Origin: Mycoemilia scoparia
Lineage: Eukaryota > Kickxellomycota > Kickxellomycetes > Kickxellales > Kickxellaceae
Length of the DNA: 64,000 bases
Assembly: GCA_027575805.1 (NCBI GenBank)
Contig: JANBPU010000003.1
Span: 124,001 to 188,000 of the forward strand
Direction of reading: 5' to 3'
Shown: one piece after another, positions 53,140-63,810 of the stretch
How positions within the stretch are numbered: position 1 is the stretch's first letter
Layout: each line of letters starts with the position of its first letter
The notes under the pieces: model-generated
Seen by the model: the letters and a program-made list of their open reading frames with translations, nothing else
The model's database searches: none
Told to the model about the DNA's origin: nothing
Position numbers and translations under genes: made by a program

Positions 53140-55026
53140 TCATTGAAGGATTACGCATTTGAGATCAGAGTAAAATATCGACGTATCGTTTTCGACTAGC
53201 GGTCGAATTATTATTTTCCAGACTGCTTGAGGGCTCCATTTGCAAGATGCCTCAGATGTGGGGTTGAGCGAGTTTGAACGGCGATGAAGGGTTGGCGGAG
53301 CAAGCAACTTGTTTCTCATTTTGGATTTTATATTTGGCAAGGGAGCTGTTTGTGTGGGTTTTGAGGGATCTAGGAATTTTGGCGTTTCTGGTTCACCCAA
53401 TTTCTCGGCTGCTTCATCATTGGCGGTGGGCATATTTCTACTTTTGCTTGGCTCTGGTGAATGCGATGCACGCTTTTTAGCTTCGTTTGCATTGTGTACA
53501 GTTATCTTTTCAAGAGCTTTATCATGCGATGTGCCATTGGATTCAGTGTGTCTACGCCCGGCTGTGTCTTTACCGTTGATTGCCTGTCTTGCACACAGAT
53601 CAAGCATGTGGGGCGACATTTTCTTTGAGGATAGAAGCAATAGCCTAACAAATGCTACCCTGTTAACTCCATATTCAAGATAGTCATTGTATATTTCAGT
53701 TGCTCCATACCACACAGCCATAGTTGGATACCCATTCCGAGACAACGCCTCTTCAATAAAAGCAAGGCGTTCTCTATCTTGTGGGAGGTTCTTGATGATT
53801 TCCAAAAGTGGCGGTGTTATAGTCTTTATAAGCTCAATGTCAATTGGTTTTTTAAAGTTGATATCATTTGTCTTTATCGCTGGCCTGAATGAGCTATTTC
53901 TTGGGACCTGCTGGCTCTGGTCGCCATGTGGGTCCTCTTGGATCTTTTCGTATAGTCGCTGCGCATCCTTATGGTCGTTACACGGAAATATGTTTTCGTG
54001 CATAGACCTGGACGAAACGCCTTCTCTTATCCGTGGCATTTCGCTATGATACTGGCGGACCTGTGGAGCATTATTAGGGTACGCTATGCTCATTGCGCGG
54101 GGAATATTTCTTGCATAAAATGGCAACGGCATGCCTTCCAGGTCAGTCATTGTGCTTGTTCTTGAGGAGTCCTCGAATTGCAATCTAGGCATTTCTGAAG
54201 CAGAAAGTTCCCTGCGATTGCGCGAGGACATACCGCCGATCGTGTTCGAACGATGTATCCGATTGCTCACAGAAGCACCGACGTCATGTATCTTGTCTTT
54301 TAGTTTACGCATGTGGGATCGCTTTCGATATACCTTGCAAGTCAAGTCAACAGGTATTTGTTGCCTCATCTCGTGGTCCTCAGAATTGTCCGGATCGCCA
54401 AGATGCTCTGGAGCCTGGGGTCTTACCATGGTATCTTGGCTTTGCAGATCTGCTGGGTTTGGCTGAGTACCGGCAGCATCACCCGCCTGCCCATTATCAT
54501 GGTTCACATCGCCGCCGACTTTTGTTGCAACAGAGTTTGTGCTAGAGAAGCTACCAGAGTGGTTACGTGTGGGGCTGAAACTGGTTGGGCTTTCGATCTT
54601 TCTGCGGCAGATTCTTAGCCACTTTCTCCTTCGCACAAACGAACGCATCGGCTGAGGCACAGAGTGCCAACTGGCATTGCGCCCAAACCACCCAGCATAT
54701 TCCCAGCCATCTTTGTCAACGTCTTTCTCAAAATCGATCATCCAGTGGGGCGAAACCCACTGCCAGTCTGGTGTGGGTAGCGGGTAGGAGGTCAAGTCCG
54801 GGCATGCCAGAGTCATGGTCGGGTCACACCACGGCGGAGGATCAAACGGGCCAAGAAGCCCAGCATCGAACTTAGAGCCACCAGAGCTCATAATACCCCG
54901 CTGGCATTCATAGACACCCTCACAAAAGTACTCGTATCTGGAGGTATCAATCATCTTGTCTATACTGTCCCGCAAGGGCTTTGGGAATGCATCGTATGAA
55001 AATACTCGAGAGTGCTGTTTATGCAT
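53140..55026 (-). CDS. Dysferlin-domain (DysF) protein, Mug65/Spo73-like
   Basis: 628 aa in one exon with start at 55026. A splice-acceptor-like TTTTCTTTTAG lies 18 bp upstream and in frame, so an extra 5' exon is possible. The N-terminal 155 residues match the fungal DysF domain: CEGVYECQRGIMSSGGSKFD, LLGPFDPPPWCDP, WQWVSPHWMIDFEKDVDKDG, then WEYAGWFGR...WH and FVRRRKWLRICRRK. The middle is Ser/Arg-rich and disordered. A helical block at about 395-490 (IELIKTITPPLLEIIKNLPQ, DRERLAFIEEALSRNGY, YLEYGVNRVAFVRLLLLSSK) resembles the helical segment of Mug65-type proteins. Such proteins act in sporulation membrane growth or at membrane contact sites in yeasts; the role here is inferred only. Confidence 0.75.
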   Translation of the reverse strand: MHKQHSRVFSYDAFPKPLRDSIDKMIDTSRYEYFCEGVYECQRGIMSSGGSKFDAGLLGPFDPPPWCDPTMTLACPDLTSYPLPTPDWQWVSPHWMIDFEKDVDKDGWEYAGWFGRNASWHSVPQPMRSFVRRRKWLRICRRKIESPTSFSPTRNHSGSFSSTNSVATKVGGDVNHDNGQAGDAAGTQPNPADLQSQDTMVRPQAPEHLGDPDNSEDHEMRQQIPVDLTCKVYRKRSHMRKLKDKIHDVGASVSNRIHRSNTIGGMSSRNRRELSASEMPRLQFEDSSRTSTMTDLEGMPLPFYARNIPRAMSIAYPNNAPQVRQYHSEMPRIREGVSSRSMHENIFPCNDHKDAQRLYEKIQEDPHGDQSQQVPRNSSFRPAIKTNDINFKKPIDIELIKTITPPLLEIIKNLPQDRERLAFIEEALSRNGYPTMAVWYGATEIYNDYLEYGVNRVAFVRLLLLSSKKMSPHMLDLCARQAINGKDTAGRRHTESNGTSHDKALEKITVHNANEAKKRASHSPEPSKSRNMPTANDEAAEKLGEPETPKFLDPSKPTQTAPLPNIKSKMRNKLLAPPTLHRRSNSLNPTSEASCKWSPQAVWKIIIRPLVENDTSIFYSDLKCVILQ

Positions 55027-55786
55027 TTCGAAAGCAGAGGATTTCTAAAAGAAAAGAGAAATTACGGACAAAAGGCTAAGCACCAAGAAAGTAAAATACA
55101 GTGGGGGCATGACATGAGAAGGCGCATCATCATCTCAGGGAAATACCAGCCATCTGCAGCAAGATACCCCATTGGGTGCATTGATGAAAGCGTGAATTTT
55201 ACGAAATTGGGTGACCTGTAATCGCTGGTAGACTAGGAACACTTGATGGAAATTTCGGACAAAGCCGATATGTTTATGGGTTGCCAACTTCAGAAGCTTT
55301 GGTGGCATGGAGCTTCATTTGCTGTTCTTGCCAGCGAGATTCTTGCTATTATACCAGAAAATGAATCAAATCATAATTAGACAGGATCATCAGTGTGATA
55401 TCCGTGAGCCTAAAGCTACAATTCCAGGCATGTGAGAGCCGGATGGTTTGGCTATCCCCTAATCTGGCCGATCTGGGGGATTTGGCTCCCAAAACACATG
55501 ACAGCAGTGGTGGCGATGATGACGAGTCATGGACTAATGGTTCTTTACCTCTCTTGCTCTTTCTTTATATATCTCTTTAACTGCACAACCACCCTGCCCT
55601 AGTTAGACATACCCACCACAAAAAGAGTAGGTATTGCTGCCATACAGATCCCCATCTTGCTGTTTGGCCCAGACTTGATATGGCTCTTACTTTTGCTAAC
55701 ACTATCTTTATATCTGCTTATTCTTGTTTGGCTATATTTTTATATTGCACCTAGCTATCCTATCGTCTAAAGTTCCCAACAAAATA
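55027..55786. other. Intergenic, divergent promoter, 760 bp
   Basis: Between the DysF gene (leftward) and ETF-alpha (rightward). The DysF-proximal 60 bp contains a plausible intron end (CTTTTAG on the minus strand). Otherwise no gene or repeat seen. Confidence 0.4.
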
Positions 55787-57284
55787 ATGCTTAGACTACC
55801 AAGACTCGCCTCGGCTGGCCGCTCACTACTCTACAATGTAAGTACGGCACTAGAGCAACTGTGTTACTCGCATTTACTTTGGAATTCCAAAGAAAAGGGG
55901 CGAAAGGCCACCACATAATTAGTATATCTAATATGTATGTATTATGTCTATGTAGTCAACGAGGTCCCTGATCGGATCTAACCGCTTCAGCGCTTATAGA
56001 TTGGCCTCGACATTGGTATTTGCTGAACACAAGGACTCTAAGCTAGAAGAATCCACACTCAATGCAGTCACTGCTGCTCGCAAGCTTGGTGGGCCAGTCA
56101 CTGCACTCATTGCTGGCAAGGATGCTGATAAAGTGGCAGTCAGCTTAGCAGACACCGAGGGGGTCGATAAAGTTGTCTACGTCAAGGACGATGCCTATGA
56201 GCACTCTTTGCCCGAAGATACTGCCGCCTTGATCAGGGCTATCCGCGAAAAGATTGGTGCAACCCATATCGTTGGTGCCCACAGTGCTACAGGAAAAAAC
56301 GTGTTGCCAAGATTATCCGCCCTTCTTGATGTTCAGCAGATATCCGATGTTATTGGCATTGAGGGCGAAGATGTGTTCGTCAGGCCTATATATGCCGGTA
56401 TGTCTCCTCTACCTGACCAAAATATATATTTGCTTGCCTTTGACTATGTGAACTCACACTGACTATTCAATCTGCTATTCTTCATAAACAAATACTTGTA
56501 GGAAATGCCATTGCTACTGTAAAATCAGCCGACCCGATCAAGGTCCTGACCATCAGAACCACATCCTTCCCAGCTGCTGGCAAATCTGGTGATAAAAAGG
56601 CAGAATCTGAAGAATCGTCAGCCGCTGATAAGTCTGGTAAGTCCACATGACAAGATATGCGCAATAAATCGAAGGCGTGGGAAAGTACTTGGTTGAGTCT
56701 GTCTATTCTCTGCTAACATGCAAAATGCATTTGAATGAACAATGTAGCTCTTAGTGAATGGAAGAGCGAGTCCATTTCAAAGAGCGATCGACCCGAACTT
56801 GCATCAGCTAAACGAGTAGTCTCTGGCGGCCGTGCTGTCAAGAGTGCTGATGGATTTAAGGTCATATACGAGCTGGCAGACAAGATTGGTGCTGGTGGTA
56901 AGTACTAAAGCAATTGGGAATGACGGCCGTTTCTATGGTCTTGGCTGGAACACTCGAGTTTGGAGGCAAATATGGACTGTGGACTAACATTGACTCACCA
57001 TCACCCTTGTTATGTTTAAAATAGTTGGTGCTTCACGTGCGGCAGTGGATGCTGGCTACTGTGATAACTCGATGCAAGTTGGACAAACAGGCAAGATCGT
57101 TGCTCCTGAACTGTACGTTGCCATTGGCATTTCTGGAGCCATCCAGCACTTGGCTGGTATGAAGGACAGCAAGGTTATTGTTGCCATCAACAAAGACCCA
57201 GATGCGCCCATTTTCCAGATCGCTGACTACGGCTTGGTCGGCGACCTATTTACTATTGTCCCAGAACTCACCAAGAAGCTCTAG
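55787..57284 (+). CDS. AIM45: Electron transfer flavoprotein alpha subunit
   Basis: Five exons: 55787-55837, 55956-56397, 56502-56636, 56748-56897, 57025-57284 (345 aa), all GT-AG. The presequence [17 protein letters not shown] is cut from the body by intron 1. The N-terminal ETF fold ([51 protein letters not shown]) and the FAD-binding C-terminal half ([70 protein letters not shown]) are complete. An acidic Lys/Glu/Ser stretch of about 20 residues (about 195-215) replaces a shorter loop. ETF passes electrons from acyl-CoA and amino-acid dehydrogenases to ETF-QO and ubiquinone in mitochondria. Confidence 0.96.
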
Positions 57285-57905
57285 TAGATCCTATTTTCAG
57301 CATTTTAACAACACAAATTACAAGTCTTTTATTCACTTGTTGTCAATAAACCTCGTATACTAGACTATTCATCGCTATCCTTCATTAGTGGCGTGGATAC
57401 CACTGCTCACGCCGACACTGGGTTGGAAAGGTCTTTATCAAAAACCATTGAATCTTTTCTGTGTGGGCCAATAAGTCTATGCGCATTGGCCATGAAAAAT
57501 TGCTATTAAACCGTAATTTGGTAACGTGACTTGGTACCACATGGCCGTGGGAAAGTCGATCTTGGTATACCCTAGACCCAGGTGTTGGTCATTGTTGGCT
57601 TTGATCAAGGCAGCTCAAAAGAAGCTCAGCTTTATTGTCTAGAAATAAAGGCTGTGGCTAAATACTCAATGAGCCAGGAGAAGCAAGAGATAAGCCCCTC
57701 TTTGGCGCTATGGGTGCATAGCATTGAATGATATTTGCGACTAGGAAAACTGATCATTATAAAAGGCATCTTGTGGGCCAACACTTTAATACCACTTGAT
57801 CTCTCTCTCTTTATTTTTGAGCAGCTTGAACCTCTATTGTTTTCCCTGTTCTCTTGTGTTACAAGTACACTATACTAGTTAACAAATTTACTTTTACCTA
57901 CAATA
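57285..57905. other. Intergenic, 621 bp, promoter of HGD
   Basis: No gene seen. It carries a TATA box at 57758-57765, then a CT-rich leader (CTCTCTCT) up to the ATG at 57906. Confidence 0.45.
57758..57765 (+). promoter_or_regulatory. TATA box (TATAAAAG)
   Basis: TATAAAAG 141 bp upstream of the homogentisate dioxygenase ATG, similar in sequence and spacing to the one before the secreted repeat gene. A TATA promoter fits a catabolic gene that is switched on by substrate. Confidence 0.55.
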
Positions 57906-59851
57906 ATGGCAACCAAACGACAATCTGACCCATATGAGTATATGTTGGGATTTGGAAATCACTTTACTTCTGAAGCCCTACCAGACGCGCTCCCAAAAGG
58001 GCAAAATACGCCACAAAGGTGTCCCTATGGACTATATGCTGAGCAGTTGTCAGGAACTGGCTTTACAACCAGAAGGCTCTACAACAAGAGGACGTGAGTT
58101 AAAGCTTAGACTGCATGCCTACACGGCTTTGCTTGTTCTACGACATAAATCCATTAGCAAACTAAATGCACGTGTTTCTAATAATGGCTGCGCATATTCT
58201 CTTTCGTTGTGTAGGTGGTTTTACCGTATTCATCCATCAGTAAAGCATATACCGTTTGTCAAAGTCTCCAGCTTTATTTGTGACGCTGAAAGCGATAGAG
58301 ATGAGCTATTTCAAAGGTTTGTTGGCGCCTTTAATTCACAGACATCAGAGTCTGCCAACTCCCAATTCCGCTGGTCTCCATTCGACATCAAATCACACAT
58401 CTCTAACAATAAATCCAACAATGAATCCATCCCAGAGATCGACTTTGTTGATGGTCTGCAGACTATATGCGGAGCAGGTGATACTTCAGTTCGCGAGGGA
58501 GTGGCAATTTATGTCTATGCAGCCAACTCTGATATGAAAAACAAAGCATTCTACAGTTCTGATGGTGATATGCTCATAGGCAGGTTCGAATTACATTATT
58601 TCATGTATGCCCATATGGTATGACTAAAGGTGTTAATTTCAAAATCACTAAATTCTTTTATCAATAGTTCCTCAACTTGGCACCCTGGACATACAAACAG
58701 AGTTCGGAAAACTTCGAATCGAGCCCAATGAAATTGCTGTTATCCAACAAGGGATGAGATTTACGGTCAACTTAATCAAAGACACCAACAATGTCCACGA
58801 ATCAGCTGACTATTGCCGTGGCTATGTCCTTGAGACCTTCTCTAGCCACTTTGAGCTGCCTGATTTGGGCCCAATTGGCTCGAATGGTCTTGCTAACCCC
58901 AGAGACTTCAAGACCCCAGTTGCCTTTTATGAAGACAAAAGAAATGTTGAATGGGATATTGTAGCCAAATTCCAGGGAGAGCTATTTGTGGCCAAGCAGG
59001 TAATTGCCACTAGTAACATCTGCACTGTTCACTTTAAAGTAACTTGCGGTTGATAAAGGCTAAAACCACCACATAAAAACTTTGCTTTTGTAGGATCACT
59101 CGCCGTATGATGTCGTTGCATGGCATGGAAACTATACTCCTTACAAGTATGATCTGGAAAACTTTTGTGTGGTCAATTCGGTTTCTTTCGACCATATTGT
59201 ATGTAACGCTTCTTTAGTACCTGAAATACCTATAAACAGTTCTCATAAATAACCCACAACTATGTATTATTAAATTTAGGACCCTTCAATATTCACTGTT
59301 TTGACATCAAGATCTGGAACTGATGGCCCTGCTGCAGACTTTGTGATCTTCCCACCTCGCTTCGAGGTCCACAAACACACGTTCAGACCTCCATACTTCC
59401 ACCGCAACTGCATGTCAGAGTTCATGGGGCTGATCAAAGGTGCTTATGAGGGAAAAGAGGGCGGCTTCCTTCCTGGTGGCGCAAGGTTAGTTGTACACCC
59501 TTTTATATCTTTAAACCCAATGGTTGGAGCAGAGCCAATTGCTATACTATAAATAATGTCTGCTTGCCATGTTCTAATAAGCAAACAACCCCGTCTTCAT
59601 CCCTGTGTTCATATAGCTTGCACAATACTATGACTCCTCACGGCCCTGATGCCAAAGTAACAGAGATGGCTATTCACCGCGAACTAAATCCTGGAAGAGT
59701 GGCAGATGGGACTATGGCATTCATGTTTGAATCCAAATTTATGCTGAGAACAACCAAATGGGCACTCAAGCACCAACAGCTCCAGCACGACTATTACAAG
59801 GCTTGGCAGTCTATCCCTGTCCGCTTCGATCCCACCAACCGCCAGGTTTAA
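57906..59851 (+). CDS. HGD: Homogentisate 1,2-dioxygenase
   Basis: Six exons: 57906-58093, 58215-58579, 58668-58999, 59094-59198, 59280-59485, 59617-59851 (476 aa). Intron 2 is GC-AG (ATAG|GCAGGT); this choice restores the family block [20 protein letters not shown]. Family blocks run the full length: [117 protein letters not shown], then MTPHGPDA and [10 protein letters not shown]. Metal ligands HRN and the following Glu, and the MTPHGPD His, are present. The enzyme opens homogentisate to maleylacetoacetate in tyrosine and phenylalanine breakdown. The region around residues 80-130 is slightly longer than in animals. Confidence 0.97.
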
Positions 59852-60329
59852 TCAATATTTTTATCATCCCTTACTTTAAATATACATTCCATTATAGCTT
59901 TTTGACCTTCTTGGGTCAAATTTTCCTATCAGTAGCAATCCCGTCGACCTCTGTGTATCACCTGATGCTTGGTTCTTTTGCCATAAAGTATATTTCTGCG
60001 CTGATTGAACACGAAAATCATGTATATGCTGAGGTATTCCAGAAGGGTTGGAACAAATGGCAGTGCCGGACATTAACAAACAATTAAAAATTGGATATTA
60101 AGCAAAACAAGAAACCTTTAAAGAATAAAAATGGCCACCAGGTCCTTGATTGGCTTTAGTTAGGCCCATGGCTCTTAGGCATATCTGATTTGAAAGCATT
60201 GGTGTTTCTTGGCTTCTGTCTATTATCCCAAAAGAAATATCAAAGGGTAGCACAACTCTATGGCAGTACTTCTGTAAAGATATTCCACAAACTAACAAAT
60301 ACGCTTTTGGTCACATGTATAATTCAATA

Positions 60330-60452
60330 TATGGGCGATTATTTTTGAAGGGTGAATGTTTGTTTACTAGTAAAACTGGACATTCGCTTGGCTGTGATAG
60401 CCTCTCTAATCATCAGTCACCAAAATTCACCCTTCAAAAACTATTCCCCATA
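60330..60452 (+). mobile_element. MITE family 1, copy G (123 bp)
   Basis: TATGGGCGATTATTTTTGAA then GGGTGAATG on the left; AATTCACCCTTCAAAAACTA then TTCCCCATA on the right. The interior TTTACTAGTAAAACTGGACA is nearly identical to copy E. Confidence 0.9.
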
Positions 60453-60453
60453 T

Positions 60454-60602
60454 GGCAGAGTCTCCTCTAAAAGGGTACTACGATATTAGCTTGGATACTA
60501 GCCAATCGTCACTGAGGCTCCAGCTAAAATGTATGGACTGTGGGCTGGTTCACTGGGAATATATAAGCTATCTGTCTACTCCCTTTTGGTGGAAAACTTG
60601 CC
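60454..60602 (+). mobile_element. MITE family 2, copy 4 (149 bp)
   Basis: GGCAGAGTCTCCTCTAAAAG at the left, CCCTTTTGGTGGAAAACTTG then CC at the right, flanked by ATAT on both sides (60450-60453 and 60603-60606). The left ATAT is the last bases of copy G of family 1, so this element inserted into the end of that one. Confidence 0.9.
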
Positions 60603-60782
60603 ATATAGATCTATTATCACACCAATGCAACATTGTACTTGTCACTATCTAGCACGGCTTTAACGGTCAAATAGCGCACCTTCATGCATGTGTGCTTTTG
60701 GTATGGCATTTTCAAACCAATCAGAAACTCCCGCTAGAAAGTATGAGTTTTATCTATACAGCATCGGCTTATTAAAATAGAA

Positions 60783-61440
60783 AGCTCGCGTCTTTTGAGG
60801 ACGGAATATTATGACCAAATGGCTGCTGCGATCTCTCTTTAAACACCGAATCCTTTAAAAGCTGCTGAACCTAGGCTTCCTGGAAATTGGTCACATTGCA
60901 CGGATGCAGCTCAGGATATTTTTGCCAAATAAGGAATCAGGATATATTGTAGACACAATGACGCCGGCAAAGTCGGCATACCTGCCAACTTATAACCCTG
61001 ATCATATATGCCCAAACAAATTGGTCAATACTTGCCAGTGCAGATCGCCTTCTCACCAACTGCTACATCTCACAATGTCAGGACCCAGCTGGAGTATCAT
61101 CTATTCTTGAACAGGTGAAAAATCCTGCTAATATATTATACCCAGTAAAAAGGGGGTGGAGGCACAGTGGTGGTGCCCCTCTGATGCTAAGCAGAACATT
61201 GTCTATCCAAAGTTCCCATGGGAAGTACTTGCAGAAACAAAATAAACACAGCATTGGGCGGATGTGTTATGCTTGGTATAGAAAATCACCGCATGCTCAA
61301 TAACACCTGGTGCTTGAAAGATAATGGACAATGCAGTAGATGCGCACATACCGTTTCATTATTTTATCGTGTGACGGATCATCAAAATGTAAACGATTAT
61401 CTTTAACAATTAATACATTTAAAGGGACCTGAATTCACTA
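60783..61440 (+). pseudogene. Decayed protein-coding gene, family unknown
   Basis: One reading frame gives protein-like segments broken by stops: SSRLLRTEYYDQMAAAISL, stop, TPNPLKAAEPRLPGNW followed by SHCTDAAQDIFAK, stop, then YMPKQIGQYLPVQIAFSP. Further on another frame gives QWWCPSDAKQNIVYPKFPWE then VLAETK, and a shifted one gives GGCVMLGIENHRMLNNTWCL. Composition (W, C, P, Y content) is unlike random AT-rich translation and looks like a secreted protein. I cannot name a family. It may instead be an active gene whose introns I misjudge, but internal stops occur at several points without clear splice pairs. It lies just downstream of two MITEs. Confidence 0.4.
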
Positions 61441-62149
61441 TAAGTGTGACCCTTGCATGGTAAGTATCACATCCTGATCCAATGGTGCTTTTATGGCCAA
61501 TAGATTTATTGACCTGCTACAATGGACCTCGTCCATTTTTGTAATTGGTCATTACTCCCTGAACATCGCTTCCTTATATATCCACAAGTCCAGTGCGCGC
61601 CTCATGCTTTTACCACCAGGGTATGGATATATGACTGTGTATCACTGTGGTCCTTCAAAATCATTTACACGTAAATCAAAGCAATCTTGCAGTGTCTTCC
61701 AAACAAACACTTGTTCGAGGTTTAACATATGGCAATGTGCTGTGTGGAGTGGGGTGTTTTCTTATCCAAATAACGGTTTTGCAATTGGTCTAAATTACAG
61801 CGATCAGGTGATACCTTCTCTACATCCGGCCAGCAATGGCCCTCCAAAGCATACTCTGTAGGTTGCCACATTATATCCGTAGTCCAATGTGGAGTAGAAC
61901 ACCTTGGCCACCGAGCAAAACTTTACACATATCAAAAAGTCTCAACCTTTTAGTGTAAGAAGTTGTTTTTGGGAGTGAAGTCACCTAAATCAAAAGTGTG
62001 ACCACCTCCATGTAGGTGAGTATCTGAGCCGATTTACGGTTTATAGAAAAGTATGCGATAGAGTAGAGCTGATTCTCCAAATATTTTTACTAGAAAAATA
62101 TATGTAGTTATGGCGGGGTAATGTCTTCTGTCTACGGATGTGTCTCAAG

Positions 62150-62157
62150 TATAAAAA
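62150..62157 (+). promoter_or_regulatory. TATA box (TATAAAAA)
   Basis: TATAAAAA 193 bp upstream of the phosphatase ATG, followed by a CT-rich leader. Likely the core promoter of the secreted phosphatase. Confidence 0.45.
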
Positions 62158-62349
62158 CACATCCGCTTACCTTGTCTGCCTAACATTATTAACATCCTCT
62201 CCTTCACATAGAGCTTGCTTTTTTATCCGCCTAATAACCTCCATAAAGATATCTCGACCGTTTGTAACATACTCCTCCATTAATCTTTGACAATCCACCA
62301 CCCTTCTTATAAATAATATACCATTCACTATTTGTGATCTTTAAACATC

Positions 62350-63810
62350 ATGAAATCCGGATCCATTGCCGTTTCACTGTTCCTCCTCGCCGCTGGCTTG
62401 AGCTCTGCCTCCCCAGCCAATGCTCCCCAGTCCAGCGCATCCCAGTCTACACCGTCTCAGTCCAGCTGGCCCTCTCCTCCTCCAGGCAAGTCATGGGAGG
62501 TCTTCGTCCCAAAGGAATATAACTACTGTTTGGCTGCTGCTCCCGAGCCCAAGAAATACAAGCCTGTCCAGGATGCTGAGCTCTCATTTGTTCAGCTCAT
62601 CGTTCGTCATGGCGACAGAACCAACCTTAACTTGATTCCTCATGATGATACTGTCTGGGATGCTTGCTCGCACGACCTTGATACCAACGTATACACCGAG
62701 CCTACCAAGCCCTTCCCTGGTAAGACCGGCGTCAAGGTCCAGCAACGTATCTTCGCTCCACATGGCCCCAAGTCCTTTGCCTTTGCATTGTATGGTGGTA
62801 ACTGCGAATCCGGTCAGCTCACTGACAAGGGTAAGGAAATGCACCGCGATCTCGGATCCAGACTCAGAAACATCTATGTTGATGAGCTCAATTTCCTGCC
62901 AAAAGACTTCACAGTCAACAGCATTTACCTGCGCTCGACCAGCACCTGGAGAACCAAACAGTCCGCTCAGTCTCTTCTTGGCGGTCTTTACCCTGAAGGT
63001 CACTGGCCTTCTCATTCTTACATTCAACTCCACACTCTTCCCGATCTTGAAGAAAATATGAAGCCCAACCGCAAATCTTGCCTCTATGTGAATGGTCTCA
63101 GAAGTGAGATCGAGAAGGAAAAGACCTGGACTGATTTCTTGGCTTCTCAGGATGCACTGTGGAAGAAGCTCTACAACATCACCAACCTTGGTGTTTACCC
63201 ACTCTTCCCAGATACCGACTCCTGGATCGGATGGATGGATACTTTCCAACCACGTGTCTGCCACAACAAGCCACTCCCATGCACATATAATCCAAAGACC
63301 AATAGACGCGACCTCCAGCCCTGCGTCACCAGAGAAGATGCTGACATTTCTCTCCGCAATGCCTTCTTCCACTACATCTACCAAAAGCGTGACAGTCCCA
63401 ATGCTACTAAATTTGTTCGTCTTGCTACTGGCTCCTTCCTCAACGATCTCAGCATTGAACTTAAGGAAGTCGCCAAGGGTGGTAACAGCAAAAGCTCCAA
63501 ACATGATGCCTCCAAGCACCGTTTCTCCTTCTATTCTGGCCACGATGATACTGTCAGCTCTCTTCTTGGTGCCTTCAAGGCTGACGACAAGAACATGCTC
63601 TGGCCCCCTTACCGTAGCAACATCCTTGTTGAACTGTGGAAGAAGAAGAATGGCAAGCACATCATCCGTGTTATCTACAACGGCGAGGTTCTCACTCTAC
63701 AACCTGGCCACCAGTGGTGCAACCTTGAAGGATGCGACCTCGAAACCTTCACCAACTACCTTGATTCCCTTGTCCCTCAGGACCTTGCCAAGGAGTGCAG
63801 ATCTATGTAA
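62350..63810 (+). CDS. Secreted histidine acid phosphatase
   Basis: Single exon, 486 aa. Residues 1-21 (SIAVSLFLLAAGLSSASP region) are a signal peptide, followed by a Ser/Pro/Gln-rich linker. The catalytic motif RHGDRTNLNLIP (about 88) and the later SGHDDTVSSLLGAF (about 397) are the two halves of the histidine phosphatase site: phospho-accepting His in RHGDR and proton-donor Asp in HD. Middle blocks QLTDKGKEMHRDLGSRLRNI and YLRSTSTWRTKQSAQSLLGG are typical of the eukaryotic acid phosphatase branch. Several Cys near the C-terminus probably form disulfides. The protein releases phosphate from phosphomonoesters outside the cell; whether phytate is a substrate cannot be told. Codons are more C-ending and even than in neighbours, suggesting high expression. 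Confidence 0.9.
   Translation: MKSGSIAVSLFLLAAGLSSASPANAPQSSASQSTPSQSSWPSPPPGKSWEVFVPKEYNYCLAAAPEPKKYKPVQDAELSFVQLIVRHGDRTNLNLIPHDDTVWDACSHDLDTNVYTEPTKPFPGKTGVKVQQRIFAPHGPKSFAFALYGGNCESGQLTDKGKEMHRDLGSRLRNIYVDELNFLPKDFTVNSIYLRSTSTWRTKQSAQSLLGGLYPEGHWPSHSYIQLHTLPDLEENMKPNRKSCLYVNGLRSEIEKEKTWTDFLASQDALWKKLYNITNLGVYPLFPDTDSWIGWMDTFQPRVCHNKPLPCTYNPKTNRRDLQPCVTREDADISLRNAFFHYIYQKRDSPNATKFVRLATGSFLNDLSIELKEVAKGGNSKSSKHDASKHRFSFYSGHDDTVSSLLGAFKADDKNMLWPPYRSNILVELWKKKNGKHIIRVIYNGEVLTLQPGHQWCNLEGCDLETFTNYLDSLVPQDLAKECRSM

Larger units (their letters stand above)
59852..62349. other. Gene-poor 2.5 kb with MITE pair and decayed gene
   Basis: It contains a family-1 MITE (60330-60452), a family-2 MITE (60454-60602) and coding-like remnants with stops (about 60780-61440). 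The rest has no supported feature until the TATA box of the phosphatase at 62150. An open frame at 61493-61861 has no recognisable domain. Confidence 0.5.

Noticed and set aside
62584..63660. Long antisense open frame (358 codons) opposite the phosphatase
   Set aside because: It mirrors the strongly biased codon use of the real gene. It has no domain pattern, and the sense strand has signal peptide and catalytic motifs.
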